Below, piece after piece: positions 48,741 through 58,061 of a stretch of 64,000 nt of DNA (the stretch's first letter is position 1; every line of letters starts with the position of its first letter). The position numbers and the translations under genes were made by a program. Source of the DNA: Streptomyces sp. RKND-216 (GTDB lineage Bacteria > Actinomycetota > Actinomycetes > Streptomycetales > Streptomycetaceae); contig NZ_SSBQ01000002.1 of NCBI RefSeq assembly GCF_004795255.1, forward strand, positions 4,184,001 to 4,248,000, in the 5' to 3' direction. The notes below the pieces were generated by a model. That model saw only the letters and a program-made list of their open reading frames with translations. It was not told where the DNA came from and did not search any database.

Positions 48741-49907
48741 ATGTCCCTCCGCACCGCCGTCGCCCTCGTGCTGGCCGCCGCCGCCGTGGTCGTGGTCTCC
48801 GTGCACTCCTCCACCGCCGCCGATCTCCGGCACGCCCCCACCCGGGAGGCCATGGCGGACCTCGTCGAACGGGAGCGCGTGCCCGGCGTGCTCGCGCGCG
48901 CCGAGGACGACGGCGAGGTGTGGCACGACGCGGCAGGCGTGGCCGACCGCACCACGGGACGAGAGCGCCGTCCCGCCGACCGGTTCCGGATCGGCAGCAT
49001 CACCAAGACCTTCGTCGCCACCGTGCTGCTCCAGCTGGAGGCGGAGGGACGCCTGGACCTGGACGACCCGGTCGCCGTCCACCTGCCCGGCGTCGTCCGC
49101 GGCCACGGCAACGACGGCCGCCGGGTGACGGTGCGCCGGCTGCTCAACCACACCAGCGGCATTCACGACTTCACGCACGACCCGGCGTTCCGCGACCGGT
49201 ACCTCGGCGACCGGTTCCTGGACCACCGCTTCGACACCCGGACCGCCCGCGAGCTGGTCCGGATCGCGATGCGGTACCCGCCGGCGTTCCGCCCCGGCGC
49301 CCGGTGGGCGTACAGCAACACCAACTACGTGCTCGCCGGGATGGTCGTCGAGGCCGTCACCGGCAGCAGCTACGCGCGGCAGATCGAGCAGCGGGTGCTG
49401 GTCCCTCTCGGACTGCGGCACACCACCCTGCCCGGCACGGCCGCCACGCTGCCCCGGCCGCACGGAAGGGCGTACTCCACGTTCTACCGGGGACGCCCGG
49501 ACGAGGGCCGGGGGCGACCGGTGCGCGACGTGACGGCGCTCGACCCGTCGGTGGCCGGCGCGTCCGGCGAGATGATCTCCACCGCCGGAGACCTCCTGAC
49601 CTTCTTCCGGGCGCTGCTCGGCGGACGGTTGCTGCCGGCCGAACAGCTCGCCCAGATGACCGACACCGTCCCGACGAGCGGCTCCCTCCAGGGGCGGTCC
49701 GACCGGTACGGGCTCGGCATCCGCGCCCGCGAACTGCCCTGCGGCACCACGGTGTGGGGACACGCCGGCGACATCCACGGCTCGCTGTCGACCGTCGCCG
49801 CCACACGGGACGGCGGCCACGCGACGGCGTTCAATCTCAACGCCGACTGGGCGCCGCACGGCACCGGTGCCCTGCTGGAGGCCGAGTTCTGCGCCGACGG
49901 GTCCTGA
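48741..49907 (+). CDS. Serine beta-lactamase-like / D-Ala-D-Ala carboxypeptidase family hydrolase
   Basis: 388 residues from ATG 48741. An N-terminal signal peptide (RTAVALVLAAAAVVVVSVHSSTAA) precedes a class C-like serine hydrolase fold: SITK nucleophile motif near residue 86, YSN (YSNTNYVLAGMVVEAVTG), and HAG in place of KTG (TVWGHAGDIHGSLSTVA). Probably exported, acting on D-amino-acid peptides, esters or beta-lactams. TAAC lies close upstream, but no ribosome site is obvious. It is convergent with the next gene, with a 28-nt gap. Confidence 0.87.
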   Translation: MSLRTAVALVLAAAAVVVVSVHSSTAADLRHAPTREAMADLVERERVPGVLARAEDDGEVWHDAAGVADRTTGRERRPADRFRIGSITKTFVATVLLQLEAEGRLDLDDPVAVHLPGVVRGHGNDGRRVTVRRLLNHTSGIHDFTHDPAFRDRYLGDRFLDHRFDTRTARELVRIAMRYPPAFRPGARWAYSNTNYVLAGMVVEAVTGSSYARQIEQRVLVPLGLRHTTLPGTAATLPRPHGRAYSTFYRGRPDEGRGRPVRDVTALDPSVAGASGEMISTAGDLLTFFRALLGGRLLPAEQLAQMTDTVPTSGSLQGRSDRYGLGIRARELPCGTTVWGHAGDIHGSLSTVAATRDGGHATAFNLNADWAPHGTGALLEAEFCADGS

Positions 49908-49935
49908 CGGATCCGGCGCCTCGGTAGCGGACCCC

Positions 49936-51042
49936 TCAGCGCGGCAACACCAGTACGTACGCGGCGGGTTCACGGTCCTCGGCGGCCATCAGGGCTGTCC
50001 GCACCACCGCAGCCTGCAACTCGGGCGCCTCGCGCAGCGCACGCGGCGTGAGGTGCACGACCGTGATGCCGAGCCGTTCCAGCGACTCGCGCTGCTGGGC
50101 ATACGCGTCCCAGAGCCCTTCCGTACCGCCCTCGTCCCCGGGGATGTGCCGGTGGGTGCGGGCGTCGATGGACAGCGCCACCGCCTCGTCCGGCCAGTAG
50201 GCGTCCACGCCGCCCAGGTGCGGGCCGCCGGGCAGCCGCAGGTCCACGTTCCAGCACGGGTCCGGCACGCCCTGCGTGCGCACCAGGTCGTAGAGGCGCG
50301 CCTCGGCGACCGTACGCCCCTCCGCGACGATCCGGTCGACGGCGTCCGCGACGTGCGGGGCGGTCAGCAGGCGTGCGGCCTCCAGCTCCCGCATGAGCGT
50401 CTGGGCCTCGCAGTGGCCGTCCCGCACGGCCTCGGTCAGCAGCCTGCCGACCGTCTCCGCGTCGTCGAGGTCGGCGACGGTATCGGCGAGGGCGCGTTCG
50501 ACGGGGGCGACGGGAAGTCCGGCGATCTGCTCGGGCTCCGGCAGGTCGCCCCCGCGCACGACGCGGGCGAAGCCGGCCGAACGCAGTCGCCGGGTGGCGG
50601 GCACCAGCACGTCGATGCGGTCCAGCGCGGGCAGGGGGCGCGCGGAGGTGAAGCCGCGCAGCGCGAGGGCGGCGGGCCCGGTGATCATCGCGTCGATGCC
50701 GTGCGGGGTGGTGCGGACCGCCGGGCCGTGGCCGCTCTGGGTGGGGATGGTCTGCCGGCGGAGGGTGTGGAGCAGCGCGGCGTGCAGCCGGTCCTCGCTG
50801 GTGGGCGGGCCGGGGTGAAGCAGGAAGACGCCGGGGAGCAGCATCCGCCACGGGCCGCCCGGCCTGCAGTGCTCGCTCGCCTCCGCCGCGCCGACACCGT
50901 GCGCCCGCAGCATCGAGGCGGTGAGCACGCGGGCGGGCGACCCGCCGGCCGGGCCGTCGGCGTGCGAGCCGGAGTGGCCGAGCCGGTCGAGCCGGTTGAG
51001 CTCGTGGAAGGGGCGGGGAGTGAGGGGGATGTCGTACGTCAT
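49936..51042 (-). CDS. AbiEi-like / endonuclease-like (DUF559-type) regulator
   Basis: 368 residues from ATG 51042. The N-terminal two-thirds resembles a winged-helix plus AbiEi-type antitoxin C-terminal fold (LLPGVFLLHPGPPTSEDRLHAALLHTLRR, AALALRGFTSARPLPALDRIDVLVP). The final third has a Vsr/DUF559-like endonuclease pattern: NVDLRLPGGPHLGGVDAYWPDEAVALSIDARTHRHI, then LGITVVHLTPRAL. No cognate toxin gene lies beside it. Common as an orphan in Streptomyces; nuclease activity has not been shown as far as I know. Confidence 0.7.
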   Translation of the reverse strand: MTYDIPLTPRPFHELNRLDRLGHSGSHADGPAGGSPARVLTASMLRAHGVGAAEASEHCRPGGPWRMLLPGVFLLHPGPPTSEDRLHAALLHTLRRQTIPTQSGHGPAVRTTPHGIDAMITGPAALALRGFTSARPLPALDRIDVLVPATRRLRSAGFARVVRGGDLPEPEQIAGLPVAPVERALADTVADLDDAETVGRLLTEAVRDGHCEAQTLMRELEAARLLTAPHVADAVDRIVAEGRTVAEARLYDLVRTQGVPDPCWNVDLRLPGGPHLGGVDAYWPDEAVALSIDARTHRHIPGDEGGTEGLWDAYAQQRESLERLGITVVHLTPRALREAPELQAAVVRTALMAAEDREPAAYVLVLPR

Positions 51043-51148
51043 GATCGTGCGATTCCCGCACGGGCGGGCCGGGATAACCGCTGTTACGCGGTCGTCGACA
51101 AAGCCGGACAAGGCTGCACTAAAGTACGCATGTTCGAGTATCGTTCAG

Positions 51149-51204
51149 GCGTTCCGGCGCCCGGAGGTACCCCGCCCTGCGGCGTACCTCCGGGCCGGGA
51201 ACGC
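51149..51204 (-). terminator. Large hairpin terminator after pepN copy 2
   Basis: An imperfect 20-bp stem (51149-51170 with 51184-51204) around a 13-nt loop lies 48 nt past the stop. It carries the GGAGGTAC/GTACCTCC symmetric core. Confidence 0.7.
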
Positions 51205-51251
51205 TCAGCGCCTCCGCGCTCCGCGGAGAGCGGCGCGGCCCGGCGTCCGGT

Positions 51252-53855
51252 CTACGCGGTGCCCGTCTCGTCGCATGCGCGGCCGCGGAGGGCGCGGGCG
51301 AGGTCGTCGCGGGCCTCCAGCACGAGGCGGCGGAGTGCGGGTGCCGCGTCCTCGTGCGAGGCCAGCCACGCGTCGGTCGCGTCCAGCGTCGCCTGCTCCG
51401 CCTGGAGCGACGGGTAGAGGCCGCGCACGAGCGACATGCCGATCTCGATCGACCGCGACTCCCACACCTCCTCCAGCGCCGCGAAGTACCGGGCCGCGTA
51501 CGGCGCGGTCAGCTCGCGCTGCTCCGGCTGGTGGAAGCCCGCGATGGTCGCCTCGACCAGCGCGTTGGAGAGCCGGTCGGTCGCCACGACCGCGTCCCAC
51601 GCCTGCTCCTTGACCTCCGCCGAGGGGCGGGCGGCGAGCAGCCGCACCTGGTGCCGCTTGCCGGACGCGGTGTTGTCGCGGTCCAGTTCGGCGCCGAGGA
51701 CGGCGGCGTCCGCCCGGCCGTGCACGGCCAGCGGCTCCAGGAGCGTCCAGCGCAACTCCTGGTCGACGTCCAGTCCGGGGATGCGCTCGGTCCCGGCGAG
51801 GAGGCCCTCCAGCAGCCGGAGGTCGTCCTCGGACTCGGCCAGTCCGGCGAAGAACCGGGCCCAGGCGAGCTGGTGGCCGCTGCCCGGCTCGGCGGCGCGC
51901 AGCAGGCGCAGGGCGCCCTCGGCCAGCGCACGGCCGCTCTCCGCACGCCGCCGGGCGGCGCTGTAGTGCACCAGCGCGGTGCGCGACCAGGCGTGCAGCA
52001 TCTGGAGGACGCCGATGTCGGTCTCGTCGCCCGCGAACCGCAGGACCATGCCGAGGAAGGCGTGGGCGGGCATCAGCGCGTCTCGCGTCATGTTCCACAG
52101 CGCGGACCAGCACAGCGCCCGCGCGAGGGGGTCGGTGATCGCGCCGAGGTGTTCGCGGAGCGTGGCCAGCGAGGCGTCGTCGAAGCGGACCTTGCAGTAC
52201 GTCAGGTCCTCGTCGTTGAGCAGGATCAGGTCCGGACGCTCGGCCCCGGCCAGCTCCGCGATCTCGGTGCGCATGCCGGTGACGTCGGCCTCCGTGCGGG
52301 CGTAGCGGGTCAGTGCCCCGCTCTCGTCGAGCCGGTAGAGGCCGACGGCGACACGGTGCGGGCGCAGTACCGGGTGGTCCTCCGGCGCGTCCTGCACGAC
52401 GGCGAGTTCCGCGAGCCGGCCGTCGGCGTAGTACGTGGCCTCGGGGGTCAGCGAGTTGACGCCGGCGGTCTGCAGCCACGCCTTCGCCCACTCGCCCATG
52501 TCGCGTCCTGAGGTCTCCTCCAGCACGGAGAGCAGGTCGTGCAGGCGGGTGTTGCCCCAGGCGTGCCGCTTGAAGTAGCGCCGTGCGCCCTCCAGGAACG
52601 CGTCCCGGCCCGCGTAGGCGACGAGCTGCTTGAGCACCGAGGCGCCCTTGGCGTAGGTGATGCCGTCGAAGTTGAGCTTGGCGTCCTCGAGGTCGCGGAT
52701 GTCCGCGGTGATCGGGTGCGTGGAGGGGAGCTGGTCGGCGCGGTACGCCCACGACTTGCGGCGGTTGGCGAAGGTGATCCAGCCGTCGGAGAAGCGGGTG
52801 GCCTCGACCATCGACAGCGAGCCCATGAAGTCGGCGAACGACTCCTTGAGCCACAGGTCGTCCCACCACTCCATGGTGACGAGGTCGCCGAACCACATGT
52901 GCGCCATCTCGTGCAGGATGACGTTCGCCCGGCCCTCGTACGACGCCTGGGTGACCTTGCCGCGGAAGACGAACTCCTCGCGGAAGGTGACGCAGCCGGG
53001 ATTCTCCATCGCGCCCAGGTTGTACTCCGGGACGAACGCCTGGTCGTACTTCCCGAAGGGGTAGGGGAAGTCGAAGTGGTCGTGGAAGAAGTCCAGGCCC
53101 TGCTGGGTGATCGTGAAGATGTCGTCCGCGTCGAAGTGCCGGGCGAGGCCCTTGCGGCACAGCGCGCCGAGCGGGATCTCCAGCTCCGTGCCGTCGTCGA
53201 ACCGGCGCCGGTAGACGTCCGTGACGTGGTGGTACGGGCCCGCGACGACGGCCGTGATGTACGTCGAGATGGGCTGGGTGCGGGCGAAGCGCCGCACCGA
53301 GGAGGCGCCGTCGTCCAGCGGCTCGGCCTCACCGGTCTGTACGCCGTTGCTCAGCACTGTCCAGGACGCGGGCGCGGTGACGACGAAGTCGAAGGGCGCC
53401 TTGAGGTCGGGCTGCTCGAAGTTGGCGAACACGCGCCGGGCGTCGGCCGGCTCGTACTGGGTGTAGAGGTAGACCTCGCCGTCCTCCGGGTCGAGGAAGT
53501 GGTGCAGCCCCTCGCCGGTCCGGCTGTACGCGCAGTGCGCGTCGACCACCAGCTCGTTGTCCGCGGCCAGGCCGTCCAGGGTGAGGCGGGCGCCGTCGAA
53601 GGAGGTGTCCGGGTTGAGCGAGCGCCCGTTGAGTGTCGCCGAGTGCAGCTCGGGGGCGATCAGGTCCACGAACGTGGACGCGCCGGGCTCGGTGCAGCGG
53701 AAGCGGATCGTGGTGGTGGAGCGGAAGGTGCGTACGCCGTTCGCCGGGGTCGCCTCCCGTGCGGAGCGCAGGTCGAGCGCCACCTCGTATCCGTCCACTG
53801 CGAGCAGCTCCGCACGCCGCCCGGCCTCCTCGCGGGTCAGATTCTCACCGGGCAC
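51252..53855 (-). CDS. Aminopeptidase N (M1 family), copy 2
   Basis: 867 residues from GTG 53855 (MPGENLTREEAGRRAELLAVDGYEVALDLRSA), with GAGGGAG 7 nt upstream. It has the M1 motifs GAMENPG and HEMAHMWFGDLVTMEWWDDLWLKE. It is clearly paralogous to the copy at 44039-46630 across the whole length, with the same start motif, STHPI segment, ETSGRDM and C-terminal helical repeats. The C-terminus ends in CDETGTA. It lies 4.6 kb from copy 1 in the same orientation with unrelated genes between, so the duplication is old. Confidence 0.92.
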   Translation of the reverse strand: MPGENLTREEAGRRAELLAVDGYEVALDLRSAREATPANGVRTFRSTTTIRFRCTEPGASTFVDLIAPELHSATLNGRSLNPDTSFDGARLTLDGLAADNELVVDAHCAYSRTGEGLHHFLDPEDGEVYLYTQYEPADARRVFANFEQPDLKAPFDFVVTAPASWTVLSNGVQTGEAEPLDDGASSVRRFARTQPISTYITAVVAGPYHHVTDVYRRRFDDGTELEIPLGALCRKGLARHFDADDIFTITQQGLDFFHDHFDFPYPFGKYDQAFVPEYNLGAMENPGCVTFREEFVFRGKVTQASYEGRANVILHEMAHMWFGDLVTMEWWDDLWLKESFADFMGSLSMVEATRFSDGWITFANRRKSWAYRADQLPSTHPITADIRDLEDAKLNFDGITYAKGASVLKQLVAYAGRDAFLEGARRYFKRHAWGNTRLHDLLSVLEETSGRDMGEWAKAWLQTAGVNSLTPEATYYADGRLAELAVVQDAPEDHPVLRPHRVAVGLYRLDESGALTRYARTEADVTGMRTEIAELAGAERPDLILLNDEDLTYCKVRFDDASLATLREHLGAITDPLARALCWSALWNMTRDALMPAHAFLGMVLRFAGDETDIGVLQMLHAWSRTALVHYSAARRRAESGRALAEGALRLLRAAEPGSGHQLAWARFFAGLAESEDDLRLLEGLLAGTERIPGLDVDQELRWTLLEPLAVHGRADAAVLGAELDRDNTASGKRHQVRLLAARPSAEVKEQAWDAVVATDRLSNALVEATIAGFHQPEQRELTAPYAARYFAALEEVWESRSIEIGMSLVRGLYPSLQAEQATLDATDAWLASHEDAAPALRRLVLEARDDLARALRGRACDETGTA

Positions 53856-54022
53856 GTCGTGACTCCCTCGTCTCGCATACCGAACATCGAACACCGGACA
53901 CCGTGGGATCATCGCATGCCCTTTTCCGCCCCCGCAGCGGGGAATGCCCTCGGCCGCCGGTACGTTCCCCCGGGCGGAACGGTAGACCCACCGCACCACC
54001 GAATGGCGAGGAGGCCACCGGC

Positions 54023-54652
54023 ATGCCCGAGAAGACGACCGCCGACTTCTGGTTCGATCCGCTGTGCCCCTGGGCATGGCTGACCTCCCGCTGGATGATC
54101 GAGGTCGAGAAGGTGCGGGAGGTGCGGGTCCGCTGGCACGTGATGAGTCTCGCGGTGCTGAACGAGGACAAGCTGGACGACCTGCCGGAGAAGTACCGGG
54201 AACTGATGAAGACCGCCTGGGGGCCGGCCCGCGTCTGCATCGCCGCCGAGCAGGAGCACGGCCCCGAGGTGCTCGGCGGGCTCTACGCCGCGCTGGGCAC
54301 CCGCTTCCACAACCAGGCCCTGGAGAAGGACCGTGCGACGGTCGAGGCGGCCCTGGAGGAGGTCGGCCTGCCCGCCGCCCTCGCCGATGCCGCGGACTCC
54401 GACAAGTACGACACGCAGCTGCGCGCCTCCCACGCGGAGGGCATCGACCTGGTCGGCCAGGAGGTCGGTACCCCGGTGATCGCGGTGCCGGGGGCGGCCG
54501 GTGAACGGATCGCGTTCTTCGGCCCGGTCGTCACCCCGGCCCCCAAGGGCGAGGCGGCCGCAAGGCTGTGGGACGGCACCCTGATGGTCGCCTCCACGCC
54601 CGGCTTCTACGAGATCAAGCGCACCCGCGACGAGCCCCCGCGCTTCGACTGA
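54023..54652 (+). CDS. DsbA-fold mycothiol-dependent reductase-like protein
   Basis: 209 residues from ATG 54023, with GAGGAGG 7-13 nt upstream. It has a thioredoxin/DsbA fold with WFDPLCPWAWLTSRWM, in which the CPWA active site has a single Cys. The helical insertion and TPVIAVPG cis-Pro loop follow (EVGTPVIAVPGAAGERIAFFGPVV). It resembles Mycobacterium Rv2466c (mycothiol-dependent nitroreductase/Mrx2). It is cytosolic and probably uses mycothiol. A terminator follows. Confidence 0.87.
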   Translation: MPEKTTADFWFDPLCPWAWLTSRWMIEVEKVREVRVRWHVMSLAVLNEDKLDDLPEKYRELMKTAWGPARVCIAAEQEHGPEVLGGLYAALGTRFHNQALEKDRATVEAALEEVGLPAALADAADSDKYDTQLRASHAEGIDLVGQEVGTPVIAVPGAAGERIAFFGPVVTPAPKGEAAARLWDGTLMVASTPGFYEIKRTRDEPPRFD

Positions 54653-54681
54653 GCACGGCTCGCGTAGCCTGCACGCGCAGA

Positions 54682-54727
54682 GGGGCGGCTCCGGTGTGTC
54701 ACATCCACACCGGGGCCGCCCCCTTTT
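54682..54727. terminator. Rho-independent terminator, bidirectional
   Basis: A 17-bp stem (54682-54698 and 54706-54722), with one mismatch and a TCACATC loop, is followed by CTTTT. It serves the DsbA-like gene and, from the other side, sodF. Confidence 0.85.
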
Positions 54728-54797
54728 CCGTTCTCCCGCCGTGCCCGGTGATAGGTGAGAAGACGATCACGAGGAGCGGGAGTCCCGGGGGCGCCGG

Positions 54798-55439
54798 TTA
54801 CGGCGCCAGCAGCAGCGTGTTCGCGCGCTGCTTCGCGGCGGTGTAGCGGGCGGCGACGTCCTGCCAGTTCACGACGCGCCACATCGCCTCGACGAAGTCG
54901 ACCTTCTGGTTGCGGTACTGCAGGTAGAAGGCGTGCTCCCAGGCGTCGAAGACCAGGATCGGCACCGATCCCTGGCCGACGTTGCCCTGGTGGTCGTAGA
55001 CCTGCTCGACGACGAGGCGCTCACTCACCGGCTCGTACGCCAGCACGCCCCAGCCCGAACCCTGCGTGGTCGCGGCGGCCTTGGACAGGTGGGCCTTGAA
55101 GCGGGCGAAGGAGCCGAACGACTCGGCGATGCCGTCCGCGAGCTCGCCCGTGCCGTCCTTCTCCAGCGGCTCGCCACCGCCGTCGCCGGTCATGTTCTGC
55201 CAGTAGATGCTGTGCAGGATGTGGCCGGACAGGTGGAAGGCCAGGTTCTTCTCCAGGCCGTTGACCGTGCTCCACTGGTCCTTGTCGCGGGCCTCCTCGA
55301 GCTGTTCGAGGGTGTCGTTCGCCCCCTTCACGTACGCCGCGTGGTGCTTGTCGTGGTGCAGCTCGATGATCTCGCCGCTGATGACCGGCTCCAGCGACGC
55401 GTAGTCGTACGGCAGTTCCGGCAGTGAGTAGGTCGCCAT
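54798..55439 (-). CDS. sodF: Fe/Mn superoxide dismutase SodF
   Basis: 213 residues from ATG 55439. It starts [40 protein letters not shown] (first His ligand), then [16 protein letters not shown] (second His) and [14 protein letters not shown] (Asp and His). It is the iron-type cytosolic enzyme of Streptomyces, which is repressed when nickel is plentiful and replaced by the nickel enzyme SodN. The Nur box 27-43 nt upstream explains that regulation. Length and motifs are complete. Confidence 0.95.
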   Translation of the reverse strand: MATYSLPELPYDYASLEPVISGEIIELHHDKHHAAYVKGANDTLEQLEEARDKDQWSTVNGLEKNLAFHLSGHILHSIYWQNMTGDGGGEPLEKDGTGELADGIAESFGSFARFKAHLSKAAATTQGSGWGVLAYEPVSERLVVEQVYDHQGNVGQGSVPILVFDAWEHAFYLQYRNQKVDFVEAMWRVVNWQDVAARYTAAKQRANTLLLAP

Positions 55440-55465
55440 GCCTTCTTCTTTCCCTCCCAGGCTTG

Positions 55466-55482
55466 TTGCAAGTCTCTTGCAA
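55466..55482. promoter_or_regulatory. Nur box (nickel-responsive operator of sodF)
   Basis: TTGCAA-GTCTC-TTGCAA exactly fits the S. coelicolor Nur consensus tTGCaa-N5-ttGCAA. It overlaps the likely sodF promoter, so Ni-bound Nur would repress sodF. Confidence 0.92.
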
Positions 55483-55510
55483 CAGAAAGCTATCAGCAAG
55501 AGGGCGCAAC

Positions 55511-55552
55511 GCAGCGGAGCGACCCCTCCGAGTGAAGGGGCCGCTCCGCTGC
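55511..55552 (-). terminator. Terminator after amino-acid permease
   Basis: An imperfect 16-bp stem (55511-55526 and 55537-55552) lies 17 nt beyond the permease stop. It would insulate the permease from sodF on the same strand. Confidence 0.75.
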
Positions 55553-55568
55553 CGGGGAAACGCGCTGG

Positions 55569-57131
55569 TCAGCTCTTACGGGCCGCCGCGGTCTCCTTCT
55601 CGGACGCGTCCTGCTCGGCGGCGTCCTTCTGCGCTTCGGCGTCCGCCTTCGCCTCCGTCTTGGCGAGGGGGGCGTCCGGAGCGACCGAAGCCGGAGCCGC
55701 GGAACGCGGCCCGGCCGGCGACACGGACGCCGACCCGCCCAGCAGCTTCTGCCGGATCAGGCCCGCGACGACCAGCGCGGCGGTCAGACCGCCGGTGAAG
55801 TACAGCTGGGTGCGGGTGCCCTCCTCGCGGGCCATCAGCACGAACACCGCGAGCATCGCGGCCAGGGCCACGTAGGTCAGCACGGGGAACGCCCACATGC
55901 GGACGACCAGCTTCTCCGGCGCCTCACGCTCGAGCCGGCGACGGCTGCGGATCTGGGAGACCGCGACGAAGCCCCAGACGACGAGGACGGCCGCGCCGAT
56001 CATGTTCAGCAGCCAGGTGAAGACCGTGTCCGGCCACCAGAAGCTCAGCAGCACGGCGAAGAAGCCGAACACCGACGAGGCCAGCACCGTGCGGCGCGGC
56101 ACACCGCCCGAGGCCTTGCCCAGGAAGGCCATGCCCTGGCCTCGGGTGGCCAGGGAGTACGACATGCGGGAGGCGCCGTAGATGTTGGCGTTCATCGCGG
56201 ACAGCAGCGCGATCAACACGACCACGTCCATCACCGTGCCCGCGGCGGGCACGTTCAGGGAGTCCAGCGCGGCCGCGTACGGGCCGTCGGCGACCGCCTC
56301 GGAGTTCCACGGCACCAGCGTGACGATGACGGCGACCGAGCCGACGTAGAAGATCGCGATGCGCCACATCGCGGTGCGCACGGCCTTCGCGACGCCGCGG
56401 ACCGGGTTCTCCGACTCGGCGGCCGCGATGGTGACGGTCTCCAGACCGCCGTAGGCGAACACGGAGGCCAGCAGGCCCAGGATCAGGCCCTCCGAGCCGT
56501 TCGGGAAGAAGCCGCCCTCACCGAAGAGGAAGCTGCCGCCCGGCGACTGGGTGCCCGGCAGCAGACCGAGCACGGCCAGCACGCCCAGCACCAGGAAGCC
56601 GACGATGGCCAGCACCTTCAGCAGCGCGAACCAGAACTCGTACTCGCCGAAGTTCTTGACCGCGGTGAGGTTCGAGCCGGTGAAGAGCACCATGAAGAGG
56701 GCGACCCACATCCACGACTCGGTGCCCGGGAACCATCCCGTCATGATCGCGGCCGCGCCGATGGCCTCGATGGCGACGACGACGCAGAGCAGGAACCAGA
56801 AGATCCAGCCCACGGTGAAGCCCGCCCACGGACCGATCGCCCGTTCGGCGTGCGTGGAGAAGGACCCGGAAGAGGGGTGTGCGGCCGACATCTCGCCCAG
56901 CATCCGCATGACGAGCATCACCAGCAGGCCGGAGGCCGCGTAGGCGAGGATCGCGGCCGGGCCGGCCGCGGCGATGGCGGTGCCGGAACCGACGAACAGG
57001 CCGGCGCCGATGACGCCGCCGAGGGCGATCATCGACAGGTGGCGCTGCTTGAGGCCGTGCGAGAGGTGCGTGGGGGAGTGAGCCGCGTCGTCGGCCCCGG
57101 TCGGGGGCGTCGACTTTTCCGTTGCGGTCAT
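55569..57131 (-). CDS. APC-family amino-acid permease (GabP/AnsP-like)
   Basis: 520 residues from ATG 57131. A short polar N-terminus, then the amino-acid permease signature LKQRHLSMIALGGVIGAGLFVGSGTAIAAAGPAAILAYAASGLLVMLVMRMLGEM. About 12 transmembrane helices end near residue 455, and an Ala/Glu/Lys-rich cytoplasmic tail follows. It is a proton-coupled importer of amino acids or GABA; the exact substrate cannot be read. No strong ribosome site is visible, only GGAACGG about 11-17 nt before the ATG. Confidence 0.88.
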   Translation of the reverse strand: MTATEKSTPPTGADDAAHSPTHLSHGLKQRHLSMIALGGVIGAGLFVGSGTAIAAAGPAAILAYAASGLLVMLVMRMLGEMSAAHPSSGSFSTHAERAIGPWAGFTVGWIFWFLLCVVVAIEAIGAAAIMTGWFPGTESWMWVALFMVLFTGSNLTAVKNFGEYEFWFALLKVLAIVGFLVLGVLAVLGLLPGTQSPGGSFLFGEGGFFPNGSEGLILGLLASVFAYGGLETVTIAAAESENPVRGVAKAVRTAMWRIAIFYVGSVAVIVTLVPWNSEAVADGPYAAALDSLNVPAAGTVMDVVVLIALLSAMNANIYGASRMSYSLATRGQGMAFLGKASGGVPRRTVLASSVFGFFAVLLSFWWPDTVFTWLLNMIGAAVLVVWGFVAVSQIRSRRRLEREAPEKLVVRMWAFPVLTYVALAAMLAVFVLMAREEGTRTQLYFTGGLTAALVVAGLIRQKLLGGSASVSPAGPRSAAPASVAPDAPLAKTEAKADAEAQKDAAEQDASEKETAAARKS

Positions 57132-57405
57132 GAAGGAGGTGCCGTTCCTTGGAGCTGCCGGGCGGATGGACTGCGGAACTGATCGTTCCGACGGCCCAGT
57201 GTCGACAGGCCCCGGAGAAACATCAATAGTCGACCATGGCGTTCCAGCATCCGGACACCCCGCCGTCACGCCGCTGACCAGCGGACCTCCAAGGCACCTG
57301 TGCGCGCGGTGTCGCCAACGTCACGCCGTTCGACGGCCGGAAGCACCGCGCAGGTCGGCTAGCGTCGGTCCGTCCGCGTGTAGCAACCAGGTACCGGAGT
57401 GAAGC

Positions 57406-58014
57406 ATGTCCGTGCTGTCCAGCCCCGCCACCGCCACCCGCCCCGGCGCCGTCCTCGCCGACGCGCTCCCCGCCACGAGCGCCGGCCGCGCCCGGGTGCG
57501 CGACGCCGCGCTCGTCCTCGGCGGCGCGGTGCTGACCGGACTGGCCGCGCAACTCTCCGTGCCGGTGCCCGGCTCGCCGGTGCCGGTCACCGGGCAGACC
57601 TTCGCCGCGCTCCTCGTCGGCACCGCACTCGGCGCCCGCCGCGGCTTCCTCTCCCTCGGCCTGTACGCCGTCGCGGGCGTGGCCGGCGTGCCGTGGTTCT
57701 CCGAGGGAGCCGCCGGCTTCGGCATGCCCTCCTTCGGCTACATCCTCGGGATGCTGCTCGCCGCGACCGTCGTCGGCGCCCTGGCCCGCAGGGGCGGCGA
57801 CCGCAGCCCGCTCCGCACCGTGGGCACGATGGCCGCGGGCACCGCGATCATCTACGCCGTCGGTGTGCCCTACCTCGCCCTGGCGACCGGTATGACGGCG
57901 ACCGAGGCGATGGCCGCCGGGCTGGTGCCGTTCCTCGTCGGCGACGCCCTCAAGGCGGCCCTCGCCATGGGCGCCCTGCCGACGGCGTGGAAGCTCACCG
58001 GCCGCCGCGACTGA
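57406..58014 (+). CDS. bioY: Biotin transporter substrate-binding component BioY
   Basis: 202 residues from ATG 57406. It has the BioY family marks VPVPGSPVPVTGQTFAALLVGTALGARRGFLSLGLYAVAGVAGVPWF, then FGMPSFGYILGMLLAATVVGAL and several helices ending at AMGALPTAWKLTG. It is an integral membrane S-component of an ECF transporter, but no EcfA or EcfT is present in the window; solitary BioY is known to take up biotin in some bacteria. It is followed by rpiB, probably from its own promoter. Confidence 0.92.
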   Translation: MSVLSSPATATRPGAVLADALPATSAGRARVRDAALVLGGAVLTGLAAQLSVPVPGSPVPVTGQTFAALLVGTALGARRGFLSLGLYAVAGVAGVPWFSEGAAGFGMPSFGYILGMLLAATVVGALARRGGDRSPLRTVGTMAAGTAIIYAVGVPYLALATGMTATEAMAAGLVPFLVGDALKAALAMGALPTAWKLTGRRD

Positions 58015-58048
58015 CGGGACCGGCACACGGCCGGGGCCGAGCCCTCAT

Positions 58049-58054
58049 TAGACT
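58049..58054 (+). promoter_or_regulatory. Probable leaderless -10 element of rpiB
   Basis: TAGACT (TANNNT) ends 7 nt before the rpiB ATG and no ribosome site is present. Transcription would begin at or next to the start codon, giving a leaderless mRNA. Confidence 0.6.
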
Positions 58055-58061
58055 GCGCGGC

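Noticed and set aside
44039..49162. 1707-residue minus-strand ORF with PepN at its end
   Set aside because: Residues before the GTG at 46630 are antisense to the phosphoesterase and hydrolase genes and do not match M1 peptidases.
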